In this document: piece after piece, positions 10,001-20,576 of the stretch
Position numbering within the stretch: position 1 is the stretch's first letter
How the letters are laid out: the number at the start of each line of letters is the position of its first letter
NCBI GenBank assembly: GCA_033065855.1
Contig: JAVXUO010000990.1
Span: 372,001-436,000 of the forward strand
Length of the DNA: 64,000 bases
DNA from: Escallonia rubra
Taxonomy: Eukaryota; Streptophyta; Magnoliopsida; Escalloniales; Escalloniaceae
Direction of reading: 5' to 3'
Notes under the pieces: generated by a model
Seen by the model: only the letters and a program-made list of their open reading frames with translations
Database searches by the model: none
Told to the model about the DNA's origin: nothing
Program-made: the position numbers and the translations under genes

Positions 10001-12832
10001 CAACATCCGTCTCAAGTGGAAGGGGAAAATTTTACAGGACGGTAGCATAGACATGGACACGGCGTCCAACACCGACGCTGACCGGGACATCGGACACCTC
10101 GATTTGTGAAAAACCAAAATTTGGACACCGCAGGACCCCTCTGAATATTTTTTATATGTTCTTGACATATATCCATTTACCAAGTGTCAAGCACATTCCA
10201 CCTCCAAAATTGCACTCCCAAGTCAAGTTTCTTTCACATTGTGCAGCCTTGCTACACCTTGTTTCAAATCTCCACGAAGGTTTAAGTGGATCATCTGCCC
10301 TATCTGATATTAATGCATTACTAGCATCATGTAAATCCATTTCTGAAATCATGTAAGAAGCGTATGTCAACATCAAGAGAAGCAACAAACTTAAGAGGTT
10401 GATTGGAACGAAATTACAGAAGTTGTTGCCTTTCTTCTTAGTTACAAAAGAAAGGATAAGGAGAGAAAGGAAACAGTAAGGGAGTAAAAAAAAAATAAAA
10501 AAAATCAAGAAATAAGAAACAAGAGCAGCAGTGCATTACAACGAAAAAGAGAGAGAAAGAAGTTGCTGTACCTTCGATCAGTAGATATTTTATGGTTTGC
10601 CTAATTTTTGGTTCCTAAAAAGATCCCTGACTTCTGTAATTTGATATACTGACTTCCAATATATGTTTCAAATGCTATATTTCAGCCCCTTACCTGTTTG
10701 ACACTTTTGAGTGTCCAAAATGGTGTCTGATAATTAAATTTTTTTTAAAGGCTTTGGATACCTCCCAGAGGTGTCTGACACGTGTCTAGAGGAGTTGGTG
10801 ATATGTCGATGCGTCGGTAGGTATCAAACAAGACACCTCGACCCATAGGAGGTGTCCGTGCTTCATATGGCGGTTGTGAGGCTAAGAATGTTGTTTGGTT
10901 CAGAATGTTCGGCTACCAAGAAACACCACATGTACAAGATGAGTGTAGCTGAAATTTGAATGTTTAGTGTATGTGCGGCCACACAAGGAGAGAGAAAATA
11001 AGAAATGAGGGCGTGGTGTCGATTTAGAAAAAGTGGAGGGAACATCGTTTGATATGGTTTGGTCCCATAGAATGTAGGTTTAGATGCCCTTGTAAGAAGT
11101 GATTTGTGCCAAGTTGCTGGGGTAAGACGAGGTAGGAGTAGACTGAAGATAACTTGGGGAGAAGTAGTTAGAAAAGACTTGATTGCTAGGAAATAGGAAT
11201 ATGTGCTTTAATATGAGGGAATGGGATTCATGTAGCCGACCCAACTAGTTTGGAACAAAGGCTTGAATGATGATGAATGTTAAATTTGAGCATTCCAGTG
11301 GTAAACTTGTTTTGAATATGCTTTTGGTTAACACTGTTTCAGATGAGCATGAAGTTCTCCTGTATCGATAGAAATGTGATTGTAGAGGCTTTCTCCCGTA
11401 TTAAATGTGGTCTTTAGAGGCTTATGGTTGTTTTGAAAGAATGATTGCTCGTTCTGTCAAGTTTTGTTGCTTTGTCTATTTGAAACGGTTAAATGATACA
11501 ACTTGCTTGGTTTGCAAGGAGGCTACTTCAAATTTTCTTTCAGTTGTCAAAAGGCAAGGACTAGTTCAAATCTTTTAAGAGCTCAAATTTCTTTTATATC
11601 ACTTGTATAGGTTCATTCTTTGTCCAGGAATGCTATTAGATGGCTAGTTTTCATCTCTATACTGGTGGTAGTCTATTTTTTACACATTACTTATTGTTGC
11701 AGATATCAGGCAATGGGAACATATATCTTATTGCCTATCTCAGCTTACATACACAGAGAAGGGCATGAAAAAGCTAATCGATTCATTCAAGACATACGAG
11801 CATATCCTCTCTGAGGACTCCGTGATGCACCATTTCAGAAACATAATTAACAAGGTATTATTTATTGATTGCGTGGTACATTTGTTCTAAATTCTTGGTT
11901 TTGGTGGGCATTTCGGTTACATTATGAGCTAATGTTTCTGCTCCATCTCATTGTTAATCAGGGAAAGAAGTTTGCTAAACTCGAACTCAAATCTTGCATT
12001 GAGGAGTTTGAGGAGAAGATCAATACATTTCACATTGAAAAGAAGGAGCAAGAACTTACTTCCAAGAATGCCGAAGTTCATCAACAGAGAGTTGATACCT
12101 TTGAAACCTTTAGGGGGAATAAGGAAGCTGGAGAAGAAAATGCAGAATCCGAACTTGTTGGAGGTTGGTGCAAATTAAATCAGATAGTACTTCATAATTG
12201 CCTGTTCAGTCTGTGTTCTCTTTTATCTGGTAATTAGAGCTGTGTGAGCTTACAAATCAGTATATACGGTTTATGGTAACTCCAAAAGGAAGCTAAGTTG
12301 TTGCATATAACAATAGTTAGAGAGGAGGTTTATAGCAATTGTTCTACATTCTGGTGGTGCAACATGTTAGATTGGTCCTTTTCAGGAAGAATATTTGTGT
12401 TGTCATATCAATTTATTTCCTTGGTCTCTTTTGTGCTTTTGATGTTGTACTGCAAATTGGTTTCTGACACTGAACTTCTTGAGGATGGAATAGATGGTGA
12501 GGTCACAGATTCGTCAACAGAAGTACTGTCTGAGTTTTCCGATGAAGTATCCAAGTCAATATTTGTGAAGTCAGAAGAATATTCTCATGTGTCTAGTGAG
12601 CTGACGGAGTCAGAACCAGGTGACAATGAGGTTCAGTCACCCCAAGTTAGTCACAGAGGTTGTATAAGCTAAAGGTTTTTGTATAGCTTTTTGCCCATTA
12701 TTTTATACTGAAATTGTTGGAAATATGATTCCAGGTACTTCTAAGTGCAAAGCCAACAAAAGCAGCATGAAAGATCAAAATGGTGATTCTTATGCCTCCA
12801 CCAGAAGTAATACCAGGTCAAAAAGAAGGTGA
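1079..12832 (+). CDS. CAPD2: Condensin I complex subunit D2 (CAP-D2), 16 exons
   Basis: This is the HEAT-repeat, non-SMC subunit of condensin I, which compacts chromosomes at mitosis. Proposed exons are 1079-1214, 1295-1626, 2674-2834, 2928-4116, 4246-4437, 6474-7136, 7254-7430, 7769-7836, 7942-8164, 8250-8349, 8508-8623, 8703-8760, 11703-11854, 11962-12163, 12386-12658 and 12735-12832. They join in one frame to about 1379 aa, close to the usual plant length of about 1400. The start is the first ATG after the CA repeat and opens MALPFIFPPNLHSLED. The N-terminal Cnd1_N region is about residues 50-200. HEAT repeats follow, with an acidic linker near 560. The Cnd1 domain is about 975-1110 (for example TIALGDLAVRFPNLLEPW), and the tail is acidic then basic. 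Two junctions are uncertain: the exon 6 donor (7136 or 7151) and the exon 15 acceptor, which brings in an odd hydrophobic stretch. Introns 5 and 12 are 2.0 and 2.9 kb, and intron 12 is full of transposons. Confidence 0.93.
1995..2130 (+). repeat. Duplicated end of CAP-D2 exon 2 inside intron 2
   Basis: The 3' part of exon 2 with its donor site (about 1563-1690) recurs here. The exon encodes FLVHIVLVEESSIAASNSVK and the copy encodes FLVHIMLVEELNLASSNSIK, and both are followed at once by GTA(A/C)ACTCTCC-like intron sequence. A third, more decayed copy of the intronic part lies at about 1740-1860, marked by a CTCTCCGCCAC stretch and a GCAATCGATTAGTATC stretch. The arrangement is a local tandem duplication covering the exon/intron border. 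Confidence 0.75.
4438..6473 (+). other. CAP-D2 intron 5, nothing recognised
   Basis: A 2.0-kb AT-rich intron with GT and AG at its borders. I saw no coding remnant, long repeat or clear transposon end in it. Confidence 0.6.
8899..9202 (+). mobile_element. TRIM/SMART-type miniature LTR retrotransposon
   Basis: Two direct repeats of 74 and 72 bp (8899-8972 and 9131-9202) each begin TGTT(G/A)(G/A)AGCATGATAACAT and end in AACA. The left one is followed at once by TGGTATCA (8973-8980), the start of a primer-binding site for initiator Met-tRNA. The whole is flanked by a perfect 5-bp duplication AATAT (8894-8898 and 9203-9207). At 304 bp with no coding sequence it has the build of the smallest plant LTR elements (TRIM/SMART). 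It lies in intron 12 of CAP-D2, in the sense orientation. Confidence 0.85.
9410..11275 (+). pseudogene. LINE (non-LTR) reverse transcriptase remnant
   Basis: Frameshifted pieces in the sense strand match the reverse transcriptase of plant LINEs. These include KYIDVSKDMYDEATTSV near 9500, then LHQGSALSPYLFTPVMNEL at about 9600. The active-site block comes next and reads FANDT where F/YADD is expected. Another piece is GVVQSQH near 9980, and after 10865 a C-terminal stretch runs VVRLRMLFGSECSATKKHHMYKM and ends in an ADPT-like motif near 11240. Many stops and frameshifts make it non-functional. The stretch 10042-10865 is a later insertion. It lies in CAP-D2 intron 12. Confidence 0.8.
10042..10865. 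mobile_element. Probable short DNA transposon inside the LINE remnant
   Basis: The LINE reading breaks at an ACGGT-like position and resumes in register about 820 bp later. The left end of the insert (GCATAGACATGGACAC) and the right end read on the other strand (CATATGAAGCACGGACAC) form an imperfect inverted repeat, and GTGTC/GACAC motifs recur near both ends. No transposase is seen. The superfamily and the exact target duplication are not resolved. Confidence 0.45.
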
Positions 12833-14107
12833 ATGCCTTTCTTATGTCTTTTGTTTTGCTGACTTTGTTCTTTCAGCCATGTCCCCAAGAAGAGAAAAGG
12901 ACATACCAAATCACTCATCCGTGCCCAATGTAAGCTGGAATGTGCTGGGATAGAAAATTAGTTAGGTTCAAACAGGTGATCTTGTGAGACAAACAATGAG
13001 CAGTGTTGCTCTTCCTAAATTACCATTCCGAATAGCGAGTCTTAAATCATGAGAAACGCACATTTCAAAATACTGGGACCCGGCGACTTGAAAAGCTTGG
13101 ACAAAGATGTGCAACGTCATTTTGGGATTAACTTTTTGGGATGTAATAATTGAAGCAATTTACCATTGTGTTTATGGAACTCGGCTGTTGGTTTGTAAAG
13201 TAAGCTAGAACTTCGGTCCCTTTTTTGTGGTTTCATTCTACACCTTTAAAACAGACTTCCCTTTCACATATTAAGTCAAGAAAAATAGATCACACAGAGA
13301 GAAGTTTTTGCCTGAAATTAAAGATGTCCAGAAGATTCTTTACGTTTTATATTTGACGTCAGGAGTTATACTGGTTATGGATGTTTTTGCTTCTCTAAAA
13401 ATCTTTTTATTCTGAATCTAACAGGCTTCTATAACCATGCAGGTACAGAAAGGCAGCTGCGTAATCGTTTCTGTGTCCTTTGTTACATGCTGAAGTATAG
13501 GAAGCAGTGTCATGTTGTTTGTGTGTAAGTTAATGTGCTTTGTTCGATGTAGTGTTTTGCATTTGTTTCAGTTTATGATAGAGTACGGAATGTCTATGTA
13601 CTCACGAACTTGCGTGGTTGGCGCTCATGAACTTTTTCGTTCATGGCGTGTATGCCATGACATGTATGCTTATTGTGGCTAAATAGTGTATAGTTATAGA
13701 ATTATGCTCGGAACCTTCTTTACTTGATGCTGCTCATGAAATTGTCACAATCACCTGGTATATTGGGTGTTTTATCTCAGTCCTCTTGACTCCACCACAA
13801 ACTAATCGGACAGCTTATTACCTTGTACTATTGTGGGCGTAATAAGAAGAGAACTCCCCTTAGCATAATTGTAAGATGCATGAAGCTCATTACCTAGGGT
13901 AACGTTGAGTTCCTTAGAGTTTATTATAACAAACATGAAGATGCTAAATCAAAATTTGCAGTTCTCTGCATGTTGCTGAGTACTGCATCAGGTTACATGC
14001 ATAAATAAAATTGACTGATCCGCTGAACAAAGAGAATGTTTACTTTGACTCCGTGTTGGGAACATCTATTACATCTTCCTTGGTATTCACCCTCATCTCT
14101 GTTGTAG
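12833..14107. other. CAP-D2 3' flank and intergenic
   Basis: AT-rich sequence with no recognised coding stretch or repeat. It presumably contains the CAP-D2 3' UTR. The CAP-D2 stop codon overlaps a donor-like AAG/GTGAAT, so an alternative 3' exon is possible but not supported. Confidence 0.5.
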
Positions 14108-14692
14108 CTACAAGTTCGGCGACAATCGAGACTGCACAATCAAAACTATAAAACAAAAGGACATGACCAACCATGAAGGGCCCGTATACTCATACAGATC
14201 TAGTGTTCGAGGCATGATTGCCACGGTCACGAACAAGTTGGTCAGCCACAAGTCTGTGGAAGGCTTGAGGATCTGAATGACGGCAAGAACATCAACCCAA
14301 CAGCACATCACAAACAGAAGACCAGCTAGCGATTGTTCCGGCACAAAGCGAAGAAAACCGGTGACCAGACATGCGGCCATGGTAGCGATGAATTTGCAAA
14401 AGAATCCCTGTATTATTCTCATATCTCGCAAGCGCTTATGATGGAGGAAGAGGACACAATGAGGCACGACGAGCATCAAGTACAGTTGGAATAGAATTAA
14501 AGTTCCAAATGACGCGAAATGGGTGTTGTAGAAGTTGGTCTTTGAAAGAAACGTGAGTCCTGAGACAGAGGAGGCAATGGAGGTTAGAAACCAGAATTTG
14601 ACTGAAGAAAGGAGGAAGCTGTGTGCTTTGTTGATGAAAGGTGGAAAAGATACAGGGCTGTTCATTACGCCGCTGATGTCCATTGATAGCAT
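14108..14692 (-). CDS. Unrecognised multi-pass membrane protein, 194 aa
   Basis: I do not recognise this gene. A single open frame runs without an intron. Two in-frame ATGs are possible. The one chosen here gives 194 aa starting MLSMDISGVM. An upstream one at 14860 would add 56 residues of low-complexity, serine- and proline-rich sequence and looks less likely. The protein is strongly hydrophobic, with about six candidate membrane segments near residues 31-49, 62-83, 97-116, 121-142, 149-162 and 173-187. Short basic loops such as HHKRLRD separate some of them. No signal peptide or catalytic motif is evident. It lies tail-to-tail with CAP-D2. It could be a small lineage-specific membrane protein or a retrocopy. 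Confidence 0.5.
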   Translation of the reverse strand: MLSMDISGVMNSPVSFPPFINKAHSFLLSSVKFWFLTSIASSVSGLTFLSKTNFYNTHFASFGTLILFQLYLMLVVPHCVLFLHHKRLRDMRIIQGFFCKFIATMAACLVTGFLRFVPEQSLAGLLFVMCCWVDVLAVIQILKPSTDLWLTNLFVTVAIMPRTLDLYEYTGPSWLVMSFCFIVLIVQSRLSPNL

Positions 14693-15271
14693 GGCAGAGG
14701 GGGAGGGGATTTGTGGTGGCGCTGAGGCTGTGTTGTGTGTGCAAGCTATGAACAAGGATAGAGGAAGTTGGCATGCTGTTTGCAAAGAAAGACTCGGAAC
14801 TGCAGAAGGTAAGTCAACTCTATAAATTCCTCCCACATGTGAATTGGTGTCATTAGTCAACTTAGACTTTTTGCTTGGTGGCTTTTGGGTCTGTTAGTAG
14901 CCTCTTATTAAATGCTTCTTTCCACTAAGTCAAGAAAACTGTGACTACCCTTCCCATTTGCCCCATCATTCCACGCTCTCCTTTGTTTGATCTGGGTTCC
15001 ATCCTTCCCGGATTCAAACCAAACTCCACCTTGCTTACACAATGCATTTGTTCCATTAAACCAGCAATGTACACAATTATATACTTCATTACGCAGCAAG
15101 GTATAAATCGGGTTCCCTTTAAAACTGCTCTTTCGTGGCTCGATGAAAAGAGAGAGGCATGTTGGCAATAACGTGTTGGATTGCTCCGGTTGGGCTCTGA
15201 TTGAGATGTGAGGATGGATTTGGGTAACTTACGGTTTACTAAAAAACGATTGAGATAGTTTTAACATAATT
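14693..15271. other. Intergenic, nothing recognised
   Basis: Spacer between the membrane-protein gene and the copia fragment. Short frames on both strands match nothing I know. Confidence 0.45.
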
Positions 15272-15415
15272 CTACATTTCGTCTAATAATTTGAGAAGGT
15301 AAAGGTAAAGATGCGTGTTTAAGAAGATATATATATCACCAGAAGAGAAATTGGAGAAAAGCTTATTAAAATATGGCAAAACATATTTTTCTAATCTTTC
15401 TTCGATACAAAAATA

Positions 15416-16039
15416 GGGTAAGTCAAGAGATGTGCCAATCAATTCAAAATGCGTACCTAACTCGTCAAGGTTGATGTCTTCCTTTCGATGCTTAAGGCTG
15501 ATTCTAAAAATCTTCCAAGAATGAGGCAACTTATTCATGATACATGTAACCACGATAAATTCATCCAAGACTAACTTGTGTTGGGAATAACGATCAAGAA
15601 TACTTTTAATCTCATTAAACTGTTCCATAACGGATCTACGAGCAACCATTTTGTAATAAATTTTTTTAGAAACGATGAACCTTTTACTGGTGGCATCCTC
15701 GGTGATGTAGCGACGCTCCAATTGGTTCCAAAGTTCCTTAGCGGTCTTGACAGTATGATAGGCATCGAACAACGTGTTGGACATGCCATTAAGAATATGT
15801 CCTCGACATATCTCATCATCTTGATCCCACCTCAATCTTTCACGTGTCTTCGCAACACTTTCCTCCTCATTTTCACCGGGTTCCGGAGGTCTTGGATTCA
15901 CGATCACATAGTACACTTTCACTGTTACTAGTAGAAAGTGCATCTTCCTTTGCCAACGAACGAAGTCCCCACCATCAAAACGCTCCAAGCGGTGGAAATC
16001 CGAGCCCATGTCTTTCAACGTCACGAACGCCATTGTTGC
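15416..16039 (-). pseudogene. Ty1/copia gag fragment
   Basis: The minus-strand frame beginning MAFVTLKDMGSDFHRLERF is a copia capsid protein of the UBN2/gag-polypeptide type. Typical blocks are FDGGDFVRWQRKM, a WDQDDEICRGHILNGM helix, and the AKELWNQLERRYITEDATSK segment near its middle. The frame stays open up to 16237 on the N-terminal side, which may be leader sequence. Recognisable gag stops near 15416. No zinc knuckle, protease, integrase or reverse transcriptase follows, so the element is truncated. Confidence 0.85.
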
Positions 16040-16396
16040 AAAATATAAACTTAAGATTGTTGGGGTATAGATTCGGTATGGCTTTGTGACTGAAAGAAGG
16101 ATCGGCTTCGAGGCACGTTGTAAAACGCTCTCCTTAAGTTTATATTTGCCCCCACCAAATAAAACGGTGTGCAGCGGGTTGCCGGCAAATATCCTCCAAG
16201 ATACAACGAAGCGCTTTAGTGAATAGCGTTTGCACACACGATATTCACCCCACAGATATGTGTATGGAATTCTGGATAACGAGTTTTACAAATAAGAAAT
16301 TCTGCAGAAATTTCTCGTTGTAAAAGATCTGCAGAAAAGAGATAAGTGAAAGGAGTAAAGGCTTTTCACCAGGTCCGAAAATTTGACTATTGTGCT

Positions 16397-16405
16397 CTAT
16401 TTATA
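16397..16405 (-). promoter_or_regulatory. TATA box of copia LTR
   Basis: TATAAATAG on the minus strand, about 360 bp upstream of the likely gag start, in the right orientation to drive the copia transcript. Confidence 0.5.
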
Positions 16406-16773
16406 AAGCACTAGTGGTTGCTAATCAAGTGTCACACCTTTTCATCATCACCGAAAGCAATCTGAACCGTTGGATCAGGAACCGTTAAGATTAACGGTTC
16501 AGATCCGGACTGGTAACTAACCAGCTCCCAACAGTTGGGTCTGTCCAACTTGGAACCACCCAGCTGCCCAACAGGTGCAACTGTTCGGGTATAACCCGAG
16601 TGTAACCACCCAACTGCCAATGGTCGGATCCGACCCGGTCCGTTGAACCGGCGGTCTAGTTTTCGTCACGAAAACTTAAAGGCGTCTAATCGCGTCTCGC
16701 AACGATGCGCCATCAAAGCGCCACATTGCGCCTCACAGCCCACTGTCATGCTCGCTCGCGTGCGATTTTTCCT

Positions 16774-16796
16774 AGTATGGTGCTTCGCACCATACT
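16774..16796. repeat. Perfect 10-bp stem hairpin
   Basis: AGTATGGTGC and GCACCATACT are separated by TTC, giving a perfect 10-bp stem with a 3-nt loop inside the putative LTR U3 region. Confidence 0.8.
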
Positions 16797-17169
16797 CGGT
16801 ACATATGCATACACCTTAGTATACCACGTAAGTAATAAAGTAAGTAGAGTACTTTATTATATACCCACTTACCTTTTCAATTCCCTTCTATGTGGGATTC
16901 CTTCATTTTTACCTCTTCACATTCCTTTCATCATTTTGACAAAGAAAATGAACCAAACTTGACACTATATTTTGGAAAACACTAACAAGATTAAGGTACT
17001 CTGTCTAAAATCAATATTTCTTTCAAGATTTGGATTTCAAATTGAGAATTGAGTTTGAATTTAGAATGCAATTCAACTTTTTTCTTTGTTTGGAACAAAA
17101 GGAAACTCAAATCACATTCTGGTAATAAATTTTTAGACAATTATTTCTTTGACTAATAATAATAAAAAA

Positions 17170-17835
17170 AAAACTACGGTAGGTGGTCTCCGATGTGGTG
17201 ATGGCACCCCACGGTAATGTGGTGTGTGAATAGCTACAATGTAAGTGGCGGGGTGTAGACATTGAGGGTGGAAGTGGTGGGATGGTCAAGTGATGGTAAT
17301 GATGGTAGCGATGGTGTGTATTGATGTGTAACTAGTGGTAGGATGGTCACACTAGTGAGGCGATCTAGTTATTGTAATGATGACGGTAACGGTGGTGGTA
17401 ATTAGGTGTCATTAGTGATACGTTGGAGATAGTAGTTATGGTGGCAGCAACATAGAAGGTAGTGGTGGTGATGATGATGAACATGTTGATCGTGACATAG
17501 TTGATACAATTGCACCAGTAGTAATGGTAGTGTCAATGATAATGGTGGTAAGATCGATGATGGTGGTGGTGGTAGTAGTGGTGCGGCGGTGAAAGTGACA
17601 ATGACGATCTATTGACGAAAATGGTGGTCATGTTGGTGATATATATAACACACTTGATAGCAGCGGCGACTATGGTGGTGTTGTTTCATGTTGTTGTTGT
17701 GGTGGGTGTGACAATCTAGTGGTGGTCGGTGTCCATTGGTGGTGTGTAGTGACGGTATCGTAATGGTGGCAGTGTCAGTGTCAGCGACAGTGATGGTAGT
17801 AAAGGTGGTGCGGCAACAGTGGCAGTGAAGATAAT
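17170..17835. repeat. GGT/GAT-rich low-complexity tract
   Basis: About 660 bp of imperfect trinucleotide-like sequence dominated by GGT, GAT, AGT and GTG. There is no stable period and no sustained reading frame. It is probably a decayed simple-sequence array. Confidence 0.75.
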
Positions 17836-19129
17836 GTTGGTGACTTTATTAGTCAATTCAAGTAAATCCAAATTATATGAATTCCGACCACTTTCATACT
17901 ATGAAACTGATCCAGTCAAATCCCATGAATTACATTTCCAACGCGTTTATTTGAGGTTCGAGACAAAAAAATTGAGTATTCCGAGCAATTACTTAGGACT
18001 GTGCAATAACACAGCACCATTAGAAGTGTGATAGTAAAATTTTCGAGCAATACAGCAGATCGTCTCATCAGCCCATATCCAGAGATCCTATCTCTCCTTG
18101 TTCAACCCTTATCAAAGTTCAAACCGCCTCAAAAAAATGTTGTGCCTAGTTCTGTGTACTTTTTAGTTTCACGTCGAAGCGAACTGTGGATAGTAAGACA
18201 GGCCCGAAGAACTAGAAAAGTGCTCAACACTTTGCTAAATTTCATTGACCTGCTTATGGTTGTGTAATAGTGTGTAAGAAGATCTAGATCTAGGCTTATG
18301 GGGTGTGTTGGTGGTTGGAATTTCAAAGCTGTTGAGCGTGTGATATCACAATTAAGGCAAAGGTGTGTAGGTGATGGGTGGTTAATGACATGTAATTAAA
18401 GCTGCATGTATTGAGTTCAATGAAATCCTAAGTTTACGGTTTTTGAAAGAACTGCCTTGTAGCGTTCATTATACTATCTCCTTTGTAACTTAATTGCTTT
18501 GTGCTGTGTAAGCGAACTACCATGTGTGATGCAAATGTTGAAGTAGTGAAAATGTTCTAAATGTCCTTTGTGGTTTGTATACTATCTGGTGTCACTATTT
18601 CATGGAGCTGTTTTTCTCTCAATGCTCACTCTTATCAGACCTAGCTACTCTCCCCTACGTTCCTTTCTCTTCCATTTCTTGTATTGCAGTAATCTTACTC
18701 ATTATATGCATAAAGTTGAATCACCACCTTGGTTGTGCCTGCATGTTGAGAAATTTACTGCTAGTTGGGAGTCTATTTGACATTTTCAGGGCTAAATACA
18801 CCCAAGTATCCCTCAACTAAACGAAAATCTCACATTTAATTTTTACATGTCAAAGTCTGGATGTTCTAATTTTCATTAGTAAGTACACTTCTGTCCAAAT
18901 CGTTAACTTTGGAGACAAAATCGTCAGGAGCATAATCGTCAGCCTAGGTATGATTCTTTTCTCCTTTTTTTTTGTTTTGTTTTTCACTTCTTCTTCTTCA
19001 GCCAGCCACCTCCCCCGCCGCTACAACCCAAGCCCCGGCCCACCCACCACCACTGCAAGAAGACGCTGCCTCCACCAAACCTAAAACTGCGACATGCACC
19101 GTCCCTTTATCTGGAGAACCGCGACGCTC
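17836..19129. other. Intergenic, nothing firmly recognised
   Basis: No gene seen. At about 18790 a stretch starting GGGCTAAATACACCCAAGTA resembles the ends of non-autonomous DNA elements, but no matching inverted end was found. Confidence 0.4.
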
Positions 19130-19520
19130 ACAAACACACGCGTGCAAGCGCACACACACACACAAAAACACACTCATAGAAACAAACCACAAACGTTCCC
19201 ACATAGAATGTGTCTTGTGTGTAGGTGGTGGTGGGGGGGGGAGGGGGTGTGTGTGTGTGGAGGTTGTGCGGTAGTGGAATGGTGGTAGAATGGGGCTGGG
19301 TAGGGAGGGGGGCACCATGTTTTGAATCTATGTGTGTGTGTTTCCCTGTGTTTTGTGTGTGTGTGTGGGGGGGTGGGGTGTGGAAGGTTGTGCGGTAGTG
19401 GAAGGGTGGTAGAATGAAGCTGGGTAGGGAGGGGGGCACCATGTTTTGAATCTATGTGTGTATTGCTGTCTCTGTATGTGTGTGTTTCCCTGTGTTTTGT
19501 GTGGGGGACGTGGGGACAAC
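19130..19520. repeat. Tandem duplication and GT/CA microsatellite cluster
   Basis: A unit of about 124 bp that includes GGTTGTGCGGTAGTGGAA and GGGGGGCACCATGTTTTGAA occurs twice in tandem (about 19259 and 19383). Part of a third unit follows. Runs of GT, CA and G separate the units. Confidence 0.75.
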
Positions 19521-19524
19521 CGGG

Positions 19525-20576
19525 CAGGGGCGGAGCCAGGATTTTACCTCAGGGGGTGCTAAAAATATATCGTAGTCAGCAAATTTTTTTATAAGTAAAA
19601 TAGCACACAAAAACAGATTGCACTTTTCGATAATACACAAAAAACATACTAAGAGGCAAATTAGTATATGCTTTCTACCCTTATGAGTCAAAAATGGTTT
19701 AGATAATTTGTTATTCGAGGTATTGGATCAATTGTGATTATAAAGTGTCCAAAAGTGTTGACCCTAAATGAATATACATTGGGTTTTTGGTATGTAATAA
19801 TATACAGGCTCTAGTGGGAGGATGCTACAGGCTTATAGACATCCCAATGAGTAATTGCATCAACAGTGGCATAAACAAGATATTTGTTCGCACTTAGTTC
19901 AACTCCGCTTCCCTGAATCGTCATATTTCTCGTAAATATTTTGGAAATGGTGTGAACTTCGGCGATGGTTTTGTGGAGGTAAAAACTCATATATCTCAGC
20001 TTTTTCAGTGAACAAAAAAATAATCCACAGTAGAAATGCTAGGTATTGGAAGTACATAAAACAGCAGAAGTCACGAATAATACTTGAAGATATGAATTAG
20101 TGTAAGATGGAGGCATCAACTTGATTTGAATCCATGATATCTTAGGCATCAATTCGAACCTTACCTTTATTGCAAGGATAAAATCTGAGTTACAAAAAGA
20201 GAGAGGAATCGTAGATCTAGGCTAGATCTGGCCGGCGTTGGTGAGGGCGGTCGACCGCCGTTCGTGACCGGTAACTGAGGCGCCATGACGGCCGTGACCG
20301 GTGACTGCGGCACCGAAAGTGACTGTGACTGTGAGCATCACTTCATCCGGTTCACTACTTTGTCCGGCTCGTAGATCTAGGCTAGATCTGGCCGGAGTTT
20401 GGTGAGGGCCTTCGACCGTCATCTGTGACCGGTGAGTCGATGACTGTGAGAGGTTGACGGTCTTGAACTGAGGAGAAGAGAAGAGAGAGAGAGTGTGTCT
20501 GCGAGTGAAAAAAACTACATGTATATTTTTTTTCAAAATCTGTTAGCCCCCTCGTACAAGCATGGCTCCTCCCCTG
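19525..20576. mobile_element. hAT-like DNA element with CAGGGG termini
   Basis: The left end CAGGGGCGGAGCCAGGAT and the right end, read on the other strand, CAGGGGAGGAGCCATGCT form terminal inverted repeats of a type common in plant hAT-like elements. No transposase is present. Inside, a GTAGATCTAGGCTAGATCTG motif recurs 160 bp apart (20211 and 20371) as part of an internal tandem duplication. A clean 8-bp target duplication was not found, so the borders rest on the inverted repeats alone. Confidence 0.6.

Larger units (their letters stand above)
16040..16987 (-). mobile_element. Probable 5' LTR and leader of the copia fragment
   Basis: Reading on the minus strand, the sequence at 16987 starts TGTTAGTGTTTTCCAAAATA, a typical LTR start. 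It contains a canonical TATA box, TATAAATAG, at 16397-16405, and leads into the gag frame. No second LTR is present on the other side of gag. The 3' border of the LTR and the primer-binding site could not be placed with certainty. Confidence 0.5.

Noticed and set aside
14535-14825. 96-codon plus-strand frame
   Set aside because: It is the antisense shadow of the membrane-protein gene.
19128-19519. Frames rich in HTHTPPP on the minus strand
   Set aside because: Translations of GT/CA microsatellites and a duplicated block.
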